A program made the translations under genes and the position numbers. The notes under the pieces are model-generated. The model was given only the letters and a program-made list of their open reading frames with translations, was not told the origin of the DNA and ran no database searches. A stretch of DNA of 64,000 bases from Elysia crispata (taxonomy: Eukaryota; Mollusca; Gastropoda; Plakobranchidae). Numbering within the stretch: the first letter of the stretch is position 1; each line of letters opens with the position of its first letter. Shown one piece after another: positions 1 to 15,261 of the stretch. Location of the stretch: NCBI GenBank assembly GCA_033675545.1, contig JAWDGP010006459.1:410001-474000 (forward strand), written 5' to 3'.

Positions 1-1083
1 ATAATAATGAAATGATTGTGTGAAGGAAATAAGAAATTTTCCAAAATTAGTTACATTTTCTAAGTAAAATAATGGGGAGATTGCTTTCTGGTCCACAATC
101 TGTTATTTGGATAGTTTTAAGTCCCATAAGTTTGTTAAATATATAGATGTTATACACGTTACAGAAGCGTTGGTGCAAGTTATTTTTGTGTAAAGAGATC
201 TGCACCAAGCCTATGCGTATTTCAAATAGCTGAAAAGATAAAACTTCTGCAGCGAAAATTTTTTTAATAATAATTTCGACAATCCTGTACGGTACAAAAC
301 TTTCCCAATGAATAAAGAAATAGATCTAGTTATTTTTCTGGGCTTTCAACGTGAACATTTCTGTCTGTACCTGTTAGGCCGATTTCAAGCTTTTCTATTT
401 AGGACAGACGAGGGCTTTTGGGGGAAATAAAGAGCAACTTCTAAATCCCTTTTTCGATGTAAAAGATTTAATGACAAAAAGTGACTAAGGCCACTTTAAA
501 AAAAAAAAAAAAGCTCAGGAAAAGGTCAGAAATTGAGGAGTTTTTGTCGGTTATTTTTATTGCAGATATGTCTTTAAATTTTGTCATTTTTTTCTTCAGG
601 CTTATTACCATGCCTGGTCCAACGAGAAACTTTTGCTGCTAAAGATTACTGTTTTCATTTAAAGAAGAAATGTTTCAAGCTACAGTGCATTTTTTCTGGA
701 ACCCTACATAATTGTTATGTTGTTTTTAATTAGTAAAAACTAGACCGGTGTATTGCAAGCACGACCATTGCTAATCTTGATTTTATGAAAATGTGAACCA
801 TAAGAGGTCCACGAGAAAGTCAGAAAAGGTAACGCGCAACAAAAATAAACAACGCGCTCTAAAGGTAAGGGAATAATAAAGTTGTTAATATCATTTCAAC
901 CGATATAAGAGTAACTTTGCTTCTTCCAACTGTAATCCATGACGTCAGGCACGATTTTCTGGAACACTTTAGTTCAGAGGGCTGTCGCCAGGGTTATCAC
1001 AACAACGGTTACAAGCTGCGAAGTTAATGGTTCATTGTTGGCCTTTTTTTTTATATACCGGTAACTAAACGTAATTTACGAGT
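1..1083. other. Intergenic, nothing recognised
   Basis: AT-rich sequence with stops in all frames and no splice-bounded open run that I could support. It contains a short poly-A tract near 497-512. No promoter, RNA gene or known repeat was recognised. Confidence 0.5.
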
Positions 1084-1229
1084 GAAATTATTAGTGGTGA
1101 ATTTAATTTAGAATTCATTTTATTTCTCAGAAATTATTAGTGGTGAATTGAATATAGAATTCGTTTTATTTCCCAGAGAAATTATTAGTGGTGAATTTAA
1201 TTTGGAATTCGTTTTATTTCTCAAAGAAA
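1084..1229. repeat. Three-copy 47-48 bp tandem repeat
   Basis: Three adjacent copies start near 1084, 1131 and 1179. Each begins AAATTATTAGTGGTGAATT and runs through GAATTC and TTTTATTTC to CAGA or CAAAG. The copies differ at a few positions. The block lies about 50 bp before the large CT microsatellite. It gives rise to a spurious open frame on the plus strand. Confidence 0.85.
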
Positions 1230-1281
1230 ATCACGTATCATTTCGTAGAATGCTACAACTAATTTCGATACACGAATACAG

Positions 1282-1409
<128 letters not shown>

Positions 1410-1845
1410 CTGCCCGTGTATCTCTCTCCCTCTATCTATCTATTTATCTTTTTTTTTTTCTATCGATCCCTATCTGTCTCTCTATCTGTGTGTGTGTGTG
1501 TGTGTACTTTTGATCTATCTATCTACCAGTATGCCTATCTTCTTTATCTATTGGTCTATTCATTTCGTTGCCTTATTTCTTTCATCGCTGTCTAAAGACA
1601 AATACAAACAAGTTACAAGTTAAAAAAATAAGTAAATAGGTGAGCATAAAATAGATAAATAGATGACTAAGAAAGCAAAAAAAAAAAAACCCATTAGACG
1701 GAGGCACCATACGGCCCAGAGATATCAACCATACATGATTACATTGTGTTGGTTTAGTTGTCTTGACCGATTTAACGAAGTCGGTGAAGGCAAAGTCAAC
1801 AACACTGAGCATGGAGCTCCCCTTAATGATAATCTTATGTTGTTT

Positions 1846-2344
<499 letters not shown>

Positions 2345-2515
2345 CCACAGATAGTTAGGTGAAAGTGGGAAATCAATGTCCTCTATAGCTAGTTAGCGTG
2401 CATCTACATTGTTTTAGTTAGCAGCTGCAATATTGTACCAAACCATTAATGCCTCAGAAGAAAGAACAAAGCTAAATACGTTAACGATTGGGAGAGGTCT
2501 CAAATTTAAAATGAT

Positions 2516-2779
<264 letters not shown>

Positions 2780-3106
2780 AAAGAGGAATTATACTGATAA
2801 TAAATTTATCTCCAAAGAAAATACTTTTTTTTGTGGGAAAGCATGTCCTGCCTTTTTTTATTCGATCCATCTCGCTCTAAAAACGGTTCTTTCCTGAGTC
2901 TGCTACAACTTTAGGAAAACTGTATCATGTTTTTACAGTCCTGAATGCATAAGGTAAAGTTCACCCTGCGATCCTAGACATGTGTCACAAAACTGATGCA
3001 CTCAAGCTTTGCATTGTGGAATATTTTGTTTAAATGCGTGAACAGAAAGGAAACATAATTTATTACTTATCTATACCTCTTTTTCTGCTTTTCCTTTTTT
3101 TTTTTT
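2780..3106. other. Spacer between arrays, no gene seen
   Basis: Unique-looking AT-rich sequence with several T-runs. No supported feature. Confidence 0.5.
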
Positions 3107-3245
3107 TCGCTTCTTCTTCTTCTTCTTCTTCTTCTTCTTCTTCTTCTTCTTCTTCTTCTTCTTCTTCTTCTTCTTCTTCTTCTTCTTCTTCTTCTTCTTC
3201 TTCTTCTTCTTCTTCTTCTTCTTCTTCACCAAGTTCTTCTTCTTT
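3107..3245. repeat. (TTC)n trinucleotide array
   Basis: About 39 consecutive TTC triplets (GAA on the minus strand), followed by an imperfect tail. It is a pure purine/pyrimidine mirror-type tract. Open frames give poly-Ser or poly-Lys only. Confidence 0.97.
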
Positions 3246-6538
<3,293 letters not shown>

Positions 6539-6954
6539 CCATTCTCCTTCATAAGATCTAAAGCCTAAGAATTCTCATTCCAGCACATAGAGAAAATATT
6601 CTTTAAAACTTAAAATAAGAGGCTTTGACTTTTCTAAATTTTGTTTCAATATGGTTTGACTTTGAGTACATGTACACTGTATGCCGTTCTTACTCTTTGC
6701 TTTTTCACGTGCCTACTTGACTCTAAATCTGAACTTTTGTGACTGTGCATCTGCTTAACGCTATTGATCCAGTAATCTTCACAAACAACTAACAACATAG
6801 TGTAATTTATATATTATCATCGAAGCTCTTTCATTTTCATTAAGCCCCACAAAGATAAAAATCAATATATTATTTTGGTGTGATATTTTACATAAAAAAA
6901 CCAACAAAACAAACAAACAAACAAAAAATCCAACAAAACAATACAAAAAAATTT

Positions 6955-7065
6955 AGAGTTCCTTATTAGACAATGCTCGTCTTGGAGCTAAAGATGAAAA
7001 GGTCAAGGGTTCAAATCCTGAGGCTAGAGCTAGTGTTGTGAATCACTGAACCCCAATGACAGCAG
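6955..7065 (+). repeat. tRNA-derived SINE-like fragment (candidate)
   Basis: A segment reads ATGCTCGTCTTGGAGCTAA and then, about 12 bases later, AAGGTCAAGGGTTCAAATCC. The second part fits an RNA polymerase III B box (GGTTCRANNCC). The first resembles a tRNA D-arm/anticodon region. It does not fold as an obvious intact tRNA, so a degraded SINE head is more likely than a functional tRNA gene. Confidence 0.35.
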
Positions 7066-7369
7066 CTTCAGTAACATAACAGTATACTGTGCGGTATTAT
7101 AAACCCCGAGCAGTTTCTTCACTACCCGGTGTACAAAACTTTTTTTTTCTCCTATCAGTATTGTTTCTGTTTCTGTATTGTCTCGCTATTTTGACAGAAA
7201 GCAAGTTCATGGGCATTACTAATGTATATTACTTTGTATATGTTCTAAGACCAATGGTACCAGATGAAAATTTACCAAGGAAAATACAAAACAATCTGTA
7301 CACTCTTCCTTTCCTATACCTGGCCTTTATACAGATGATTTTTTAGCTTTTTGCTTCTAAAAACTCAAT

Positions 7370-7373
<4 letters not shown>

Positions 7374-7447
<74 letters not shown>

Positions 7448-7448
7448 T

Positions 7449-7528
<80 letters not shown>
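7374..7528. repeat. Compound (TA)n-(GA)n microsatellite
   Basis: About 19 TA units pass directly into about 58 GA units, with a few AAAG and GTGA interruptions near 7441-7456. It lies just beyond the 3' end of the minus-strand gene that follows, so read-through RNA would contain CU repeats. Confidence 0.96.
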
Positions 7529-7530
<2 letters not shown>

Positions 7531-7689
7531 CCACCCAAGTCTGAAAATTTTGCCTGAACTTTTTTTCACCCCACACTCCACACCTACACGCATATGCCGG
7601 AAATTTTACAAGATTGTACAAAATTAAAATAAAAATAACCATTCATCCAAGCTATTTCTCTATGCATGCAATAGAAAGATAAAAACACT

Positions 7690-9303
7690 TTGGCTCTTCA
7701 AAATCAAGCAATTCATTTTATTAATATCGAAAAGAAAATCAACATTTAAAAGCAAATGAGGGCATATTATCCTCAGGCTTTTCAACATGAGGATAAAAGC
7801 CTTAAAGTGCAAAATATTGTTTAACAGTGCAATATTGATACAGTAGTAAAAAAAAAAGTGTAAAGACAAAACGGCAAGTTCAACAAAATTTAAAATGAGT
7901 CAATGTCAACTTTATACAAATGATTTTCTGTAAATTTCAAAGGTTTTAACAACATAGTTATCTGAAGCTCTCTAAATGTTAACACAACACTGACAAAGAT
8001 TTACCGCTGCATATTTAAAAGCAATAGCAAAGCTAATGATGAAGAAATAAAGGCAGAGCTAGAATGAGACTGAGAGCATTTTCTTTTAAACTCAATTTTC
8101 CCGTAAAAAGTGGTTCATGTAGTATCTGAGGCCTTTCCATTTTTTTCCTTATCTCTCAATTACATGCAGTGATATATTATTCTAAACAAAAAGCTGCACA
8201 AATGCTTTGGAGGAAAAAAAATTTTTTTTTAAATACAGGGCACAACAACATCTGACTTGAGGCTTGTAAAGGACCTTTTAATGCATGGTAGACTTGTTTC
8301 ACTCTTATGTGTGTTAAAGTGCACATTTTGAGAAAAAAAAAACATATTGGGTTTGATAATATAATGTGCAAGAAAGTAAGAAATTAAGGCTGATGTTCTT
8401 CGTTGTATTTAGTTGGGAGAAAAAGTCTGATGATTGATACCTCTGTGATGAATCAAAATTGGCTTGAATGGAGTAAGAAATACTCTTGATTCTAGTAGAA
8501 TCTGGAACGAGTCTGATATAGTGTGTGCACTTAAGCCAAATAGACTAAACTTAGTTAAGGAGTAAGTTGAACAGCACTCTTAAGACATATTTCTTCAAGC
8601 TGTAGCAGATGAAAACTAAAGAAAGGGATTCTATTAAATTCTAAGGCCATAAGCAAAGTTAAAGCAAAGATACAAGCTGTTATGTTTAGTTGTAGAATTC
8701 TACGTTTCAAAAAAGTTTGTAGTCAAGTTCTAGTTCTGAGCCTACAGGTCCCGTCATCAAAGTGTATCAAAGGAAGGGTCAATTATTTCTTGAATTAGAA
8801 AAAAACAGATGTCAGACAAGATTGTACGATTAAATATTCAGCACCACTTCTATGGCTGAATTGAATCAGTATCATATGATGACAAATCATTATTTTCCTT
8901 TTAATCACAATCATATAGATGTTTTGAAAAAAATTATTGAGGCAAATGTTAACAATATTGAACTGTAGGTTAATCCGAATGGCACCTCTGCATGTAGATG
9001 ATTGACAGGCTTTCCATCAAGTTCTATAGAATACTTCCAACTATTACAAGTAATGGCTACCTCTAAAGGGTTTAAAAAATGCCCTCTGTGTTTGGGAAAA
9101 AAAGAGGGGTAGGGGGTGTAGAAAACCAATTGTATGACAAATTATTGCAAATGTAAAACATGTTATCTTGTAATATTTTTTTATTTCTTTAAAGATTATA
9201 ATATTAAAATGTAAAATCGAGCCTCATCTTTCAGCAGCATTTAAATAGAAAACAAACAAAAAAATTAAAGCTGGAAACAAAACAATGCATTTCCCTTTTC
9301 AGT
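7690..9303 (-). other. Probable 3' untranslated region of the unrecognised minus-strand gene
   Basis: No coding potential between the stop codon of the last exon and about 7.69 kb. A canonical AATAAA (seen as TTTATT near 7717) would place polyadenylation just before the TA/GA array. That gives a long 3' UTR of about 1.6 kb. The extent is inferred from the polyadenylation signal alone and a shorter UTR is possible. Confidence 0.4.
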
Positions 9304-9721
9304 CTACCAAACTTCCACTGTTGGGTTTAGAGGCCTGAGTCTCTGGGATCTCCTTGCAAAAGCCACATCCTTCTCAAGACTACTTCTACACGAGACAAAA
9401 CCTCCAGCGTCTTCATAGAGCTGGGACTGTTCAACCAAGGCAGTGTTTCCTCTCTCTAGCTTAGCCTCATCCTTAACCTTGGCACTGGTGCGTTCCAAAG
9501 GAACAAATAGAGATGATCCATTCTTCTCAGAATCTGTTTCACTATCGCTGCTGTCATCCCGTCGCTCAAAGAGGCTGCTGGCACAACCTTTGGAATGACT
9601 CTGTAAAAGCATACCTCGGCTCTGGGCTCTTCGGTACCTCAGACGGCTCCACACAGCTTTGCACATATTCTCTAGGATTCTATCTCGACATTTCAACTTT
9701 TTGCAGAACTTCCAGGTGTTC
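9304..9721 (-). CDS. Last exon of the unrecognised gene
   Basis: Acceptor CTTCCTGGCAG. It starts NTWKFCKKLKCRDRILEN in frame with the previous exon and ends PTVEVW-stop. A longer open frame starting at 9768 simply runs into the intron and is not the real start. Confidence 0.75.
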
Positions 9722-12533
9722 CTGCCAGGAAGAGAGGAGTACTTAAGCTTCAGTAATATATCTTGCATTTACTTGCAAATTAGTTCTTTGAAATTATTGA
9801 ACCTTTAGTAAGCCAATCATTTTCAAGTTGAGCCATACCAGAAAGCGAGGATGTCTGCCTGCCAGAAATTTTGCTCCCCATGTTAAAACCAAGTTTGTAT
9901 ATAGTTGTAAACATTTGTGACAGTGCGATGGAAAAAAAAATTAACAATGTGGACATAATATTGAATCTAGCCTTCTTGTGCTTTCCTCATGTCAAAAACT
10001 TTACTGCTAAGTGCTATCAATAAAATAAAATGATAATTTGGGCATTAACCACCAATATCTTGAAGACATATATAAAATCTATGTCTGAACAAAACAGTTA
10101 CTACTGCAAATATCATATCATAACTTTGTGATTACAGCAAAAATGCTTTTCATTTATGCCAAAAGCAGAATTAAAAATGATCTCTCTCGATGTATAAAAA
10201 AAATCTAAAATGCCATCAACAGAATTTATTAAAGAGCTCTGTTAGCATTAAAGGTGAAGTTGTGTCATGCAGATTGCCTTGAAACTTTTAATCTCAAAAA
10301 CAGTTCAACAGAGACTGATCATAATCATTCCTCTTAGTCTTAAAGCGCCAGAGCAAATATTGATCCAAATGTCCAGAGAATTTATACTTACAATATGCAA
10401 CGTCTGCATTGTCTGAGATATCCCCGCTGCATGAGACTCCATGACCAAAACACATAGCAGCGAGCAATGAGGCTTTCATTTCCCAATTGAAGAGCTAGGC
10501 GTAACTGGTGGCCAGAGATTTCACCAGCTCGTTTTGCCTTTTTGAAAGAGACCAAAGTAACAGAAGTTAGGAAAACGCAAAATTTTATAATGAGAACCAT
10601 TTTTTAAAACTCATGAAGATGTAAACGGAGGAAATTTTGATATATTTAAAGCATGTAAAGGAGAAGATAATCTAGTTGTTTTTTACTAGTACACCAAACA
10701 AAATTACTGCAGCAAAGTCAGAGTCCCAAACCAATCAATAGAGATATTTGTCTAAAATCTGACATCAATCTCATGATGCATGTCTTTTTCATATCTATTC
10801 AAGCTTCTAGTCAGCAACAAAGAAATAAAGAAAGAGAGAGAGATAAAAAAAAAAAAAACAAATAATGAAATTTAAACTAGTCATAAACACATTAAATCAC
10901 ATGCATTTATATCAAAATTAGTTGGTACTTTGCAAGATTGATGAAAAAAAAAAAAATAGTAATATAGTACATGAAGTTAGCACAGTTTAATTTAAAACTC
11001 ACATGATGGTGGAATGTTTCTCCAAGAGAAGAATGAGCTCCTCCTAATGTGGAAAGCCACGCAAAACCTTCCTCCAGAAAAATATGCTTGCTGAGATTGC
11101 CTAAGATATAACTAGACCTGCAAGACATGAAAATGAAAGTTAATTAATGACAAGATAACAAGTTAAAACTTTAAAAGTAGGTTTAAACTATTCATATTGA
11201 ATTTATTTTGACAACTAAAAAAGATGATAGCAATGCAGCCTTTGTAACTTATTTTTTAAGTCAGAAGGTAAATGTTTTCTAGGTTAAAATATTTTAAACA
11301 AACATGTTACATTGAAATGATAATAGATGCTTCTGATCAATACTATACTAATTATCTTCTCTCTGCCAGTTTTGTAGTCATTAGCCTACTTCAAAGAGAT
11401 AAAGCTAGAAAATAATATTATGGCCAAACAATTAAAGCCAAAAGATTAATTTAGAATCTTAGTTTATTGGCGTTAGAAATTGATTTAATTCCAAGTTCCT
11501 ATTGGATTTTTGTTGTTGTAACAATACATTTAACTATCTAGAGAAAAATTAGTATGAACCTTTAAACAATGACAAAAAATTATACTATGCATTAAAATAA
11601 AAGCATAGAAAAATAATTAGTTCTTACTTTATTTGAACAGATTATGTTTCTAAAATTAAAAAAAACACTTGGAATCAATCTATTAAATATATGTATACTA
11701 TTTACTAATGTTCTGTAGGTAACTATTTCAAAATAATTTAATTGTAACTAAAGAATAATGATGTCAAGATCAAACACACATTTCTGTTGGTAAACTCTTT
11801 GAAAAAAGAAAACTTGGAAAACTTACCATGCGTAATCAATTTTCTGCTTGGGCCATACAGCTACAATATCAATCAAGTAAGGCACTAGAAGGAAATGTTC
11901 CCAAGATTCCTTGTCCTCGTCACTCCACTTCTCGTAGTCCGGGATGCAATTCCGAAAGGCTTCACCTCTACAAAGGAAGCGCATGAGATGCCTGCGAAAG
12001 GTCTTACTGCGAGAATACTCACACTGCACGCAAGATGCCACATGTGCATCCAACAAAAGAGTGCAACGAAAAGTTGGAAGAACAAAATAAATAATGGTGT
12101 TCAGACTGTCCTCTCCGATAGCTGCAGTATTTAGCCTAGATGAATCAACTGGTATCTCGAGAGCATTGTTTGGCATTGAGAATCTCCTGACCAGACCTCT
12201 TGAGGAGGCTTTTTGCTTCGGTGAGACAAAATCACATTCAGATTCACTTTGGTGAACAATGCAAGGAGAAAGTCTTTCATGAGGATCACAGTAAAATGAA
12301 TCTGTCTTTTTAAAAGCATGATGCGAAGCAGCTCCAGAGAGAGGTGTGTTGGTCTCATAAACATGATGGGCATCTTCATTTGAGCTGCTCATTGGTGTAA
12401 TATGATCGACAGTGAACACAAATTTTATAGGACCCCCTGAAATGTCCATTTCGAATGGAGCAAGCTCCCTGGTCAGTGTTTTGCAGGTCCATATTCGATC
12501 AAATGTGCGAAAAATAACAAACACACGTGGCAT
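9304..12533 (-). CDS. Unrecognised multi-exon protein, 461 residues from chosen ATG
   Basis: Four exons join in perfect phase on the minus strand: 12533-11827, 11117-11003, 10537-10392 and 9721-9304, giving 1386 bases including TAG. All three introns have GT donors (GTAAGT, GTGAGT, GTAAGT) and AG acceptors. The protein begins MPRVFVIFRTFDRIW, has a central helix-rich and Trp/Leu-rich part (residues about 205-360, including YVFWSWSLMQRGYLRQCRRC), then an acidic serine patch DDSSDSETDSEKN near residue 377 and a basic C terminus. I see no signal peptide, membrane segment or catalytic motif. The frame stays open upstream of the ATG to a good acceptor at 12594, so the protein may start in an earlier exon. 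I do not recognise the family; the helical part could be a TPR-like or all-alpha domain, which is inference. Confidence 0.75.
10392..10537 (-). CDS. Third identified exon of the unrecognised gene
   Basis: Acceptor TTTCAAAAAG, donor TT|GTAAGT. It encodes AKRAGEISGHQLRLALQLGN, then a Trp-rich segment. The acceptor's last bases are A-rich but are preceded by a good pyrimidine tract (TTCTGTTACTTTGGTCTCTTTC). Confidence 0.72.
11003..11117 (-). CDS. Second identified exon of the unrecognised gene
   Basis: Acceptor TGTCTTGCAG, donor CAT|GTGAGT. It completes the split Trp codon of the previous exon and encodes a hydrophobic helix-like stretch with SSYILGNLSKHIFLEEGF. Confidence 0.75.
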
Positions 12534-12594
12534 GGTGATAAAAAGGTAGGATGGAATTGGAAGCGTTTCCTGTCTTACCCCACTTGATTTTAAA
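11827..12594 (-). CDS. First identified exon of the unrecognised gene
   Basis: Ends at a GTAAGT donor after TAC GCA TG (phase 2). At its 5' side a pyrimidine-rich acceptor (ending CATTCCAG) lies at 12594, and the frame is open from there (reading LPIPSYLFITMPRVF). The ATG at 12533 has a reasonable ATCACCATGC context and was chosen as start. Translation from an upstream exon is equally compatible. Confidence 0.65.
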
Positions 12595-12835
12595 CTGGAA
12601 TGTCAAAAGAATAAAATCAAAAGCAATCAATAAATGGAAAAAATTATATTTAGCAACATAACAATAAAATTAATAATAATAATAACAACAGAAACAAAAG
12701 TTTATAATTCATAGTGTATTAAATTGGTATCCTATCAAACCATAAAAAAATTAATTTGGCCTGTATATCTATGGATGTAAATTTATCCTCGTTAGAAAGT
12801 TTTCCAAAAATGTTTTAGTTTTTACGTACATATGT

Positions 12836-13252
12836 GTGGGCACACGGGAAAATCCTTCGGATGTCGCTAGGTCTAGTTTTGTGCTAGACCTATTTAAATC
12901 ACTTTTCAAGACCAAGTTCAAAAATGGAAATTTAATTAAGACTTTGAAAACTCCAATCACTTATCTTATATCCGCTAAGTAGTTTTATTTGTTTCTGAAA
13001 TATCTAACCTTTTGAATTGAGTGATTTTGTGAAATTACTTCAGATCAAATTTGTGGTGCTAACAGTTTCAGTGAAAATTCCCAAATCAAAACTTTCTCAA
13101 CCAGATGATTTTAAAACTCGAAAACTTTTGATCTAAACAAGACAGAACCTTATAATAAAAAGCAAAACACTCATGATTGTTTGTAGAATCTAAAACTGAG
13201 CTCATCAAATTTTTTTTTCTGGACCCATGTGAAGGATTTTCCTGTGCCCCCA
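12836..13252. repeat. Segment bounded by inverted repeats of about 20 bp (MITE candidate)
   Basis: Near 12838 the sequence reads GGGCACACGGGAAAATCCTT. Near 13231-13250 the reverse complement reads GGGCACAGGAAAATCCTT. The two inverted copies bound about 417 bp of AT-rich DNA with no coding frame. A perfect hairpin lies just inside the left copy. No clear target duplication was seen, so the mobile origin is inferred. Confidence 0.45.
12868..12892. other. Perfect 9-bp hairpin
   Basis: TAGGTCTAG, 7-base loop TTTTGTG, then CTAGACCTA. The two arms are exact reverse complements. Its location inside the inverted-repeat segment suggests an element part rather than a terminator. Confidence 0.7.
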
Positions 13253-13319
13253 AGATCACTTAGCTGGAGAATTCAAACAGCAAGCTTTAGACATAAACTG
13301 GATTTATCAAGAAGTTGTC

Positions 13320-13860
13320 ACTATAAATATATTCAGTCTCTATTGTAATAGTGGATCTACTTTGTACTGTAGCAGATTTATTTAAATTACATGAGTCTAG
13401 ATCTACAAATAAATGTAAAAGGTATGGACTAATTAGACTTCTAGATCTTATATGCTTGGGTCTTGACAGACATACTTGATCTAGATCTAGTCCAACTTAA
13501 TCTAAATCCAGATCAAGATTATTGGACATATATGATCAAAACAATAGGATCTCAGTTGTCAATATAGATCTACATGATCTAAATATGGATGTAGATAAAA
13601 TTAGAAATAGATGACTGTCTGTCTAATACAGATATAAATCAATAAATGGAATTGGAATCTAACACTTAGATGATCTAGTAGAGTAGTAGAATCCGGTAAA
13701 AATCTAAAACAGGTTTGATTTTGGTGTGGAACTAAACTAATCTAGAGTCTAGATCTAGATTCTACAATAAGATCTACAATTAGAACTAACGTTAGTCTCT
13801 AGATTGTAGTTTGATCTAGATCTAGAATCTTTCACACAGTCTTGACTCACATTATTTTAA
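13320..13860. repeat. TAGATCTAGA-rich cryptically simple stretch
   Basis: The words TAGATC, GATCTAGA and CTAGATCT recur many times on both strands (dense at 13480-13520 and 13740-13830). Short local inverted repeats form, for example CTTGATCT with AGATCAAG. No coding. It looks like slippage-derived cryptic simplicity. Confidence 0.5.
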
Positions 13861-13894
13861 ACCCAAAATCTATGTAGATCCAGAATGAATAAAG

Positions 13895-14280
13895 TTAAAT
13901 GCAAATCTTTATATTCAGCTTTAACTTCTGTGTAATGTTGCTCCACTGGGTAGCCAGCGGTGAATGACTGCATTGACACAGACAGGCACTGAGTGATAGT
14001 CTGGTAAGTGGTAACAACCCTGCGTTGAGTCTGCCTCGGAACGAATCAGTGAACTTGGTGCGTTCTTGGCCCACTTTACTGAGACGCCTCACAACGAGCG
14101 CGAGGAATGCGACCGACTTTCGTGCTGTTCTCAAGGCCTGCTCGCCCCCAGGCCTGGTCATCTTTATAAAACTGCCCCTGGCTTAGTCCAAAGACCGTAA
14201 AAATAACGTAAAAAAGTAGCCTATCATAAACAAGGTCTGTATCTAAATCTCCTCGCATCAACAAAGGTTGTAAAATACGT
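13895..14280 (-). promoter_or_regulatory. Possible 5' exon or promoter of the upstream minus-strand gene
   Basis: A locally GC-richer island compared with its surroundings, carrying an 88-codon minus-strand open frame without recognisable motifs. It is placed where a first exon or promoter of the minus-strand gene would be expected. No matching phase-2 donor could be confirmed, so this is a positional guess. Confidence 0.2.
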
Positions 14281-15261
14281 CATCATCAAGGAACGAGATT
14301 TTTCGTGAGATCCTATTCATCAATCTAAAATTGTAATGAAGTTTGCGAAGAATATATCGCGACCATTGAGCTCAACGTTTCTGCCTGACAGATACTGGCT
14401 GTATTCGACTTTTCTTTTTCAAAGGAGTGATGCGATGTTGTAAAATTTGAGAATGTTCTTGGTGAGCACCATGACTGCTAACAAACCCTTAACAAAATGA
14501 ATTATAATTATCCAAGTCAACGTTAGAGTCGTGCTGTAACGGGCAGTCCATGCCATATAGTGCGCTACATCCTGTGTATTACAGCCCCATCATAAAAGTG
14601 ACTGCGCTTCGCAAACTGACGTAAGCGAATTAATCCTTCTAACATTATTTAACCACATTGTCCATTATTTTAGATCGATTTTCAGCTCTATTTTCCTTTA
14701 CATTTTCTGAGCTAGAAAGATGGGGCAGCAATGTTATGCTCTAAGGCAGGCCAGTGACAAATTCAGATCAAAAGCTGCCCTTATGCTTTTGCTTTTGTGT
14801 ACCTTTGGCGTTTTAATTGCTCGAACTTCCATCAATAACATGTCTTTTCCAGGCAGATCCCATTTGTCATCGCATGTTTGTTGCTTTTTCTTTGTTTATT
14901 TTTTTCCCTATAGAGTTCTTGTCAGAGAGTGGGTTATCATGGGATGCAGTTTGGTTTTTGTAGTACTGAGGATATTTTGAAGAGAATTACCCCAACCTGA
15001 TACCCCGAATACCAATTTTCAGGGTCCGAAAAATGTTAGTAAAGATGCATCTAATTTTCACAGTGCCCTTCTTTACATAATTCTAAGATCCACGCCCCTA
15101 GTTCCCCAACCACCCATCCCTTTCCCAAAACACACTCGCATACATACACATGATGGTCTGTGTTCAAAAGCTCCCATCTTCTTGTCAAGACCGTACAATT
15201 TGATGTTCCGCTTACATTTCTTTTCCTTTCCAGTCTATATAATAATCCTTAATATAAATAC
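14281..15261. other. Intergenic, nothing supported
   Basis: AT-rich sequence between the minus-strand gene and the LINE. An 86-codon frame near 14720 shows no motif and no gene context. Confidence 0.5.

Noticed and set aside
9904-10300. Additional exon of the unrecognised gene
   Set aside because: The exons at 10392 and 9721 join in phase without it, and no bounded open frame was found.
13895-14161. 88-codon minus-strand frame as an independent gene
   Set aside because: No motif and no confirmed splice donor. Kept only as a possible 5' region of the neighbouring gene.
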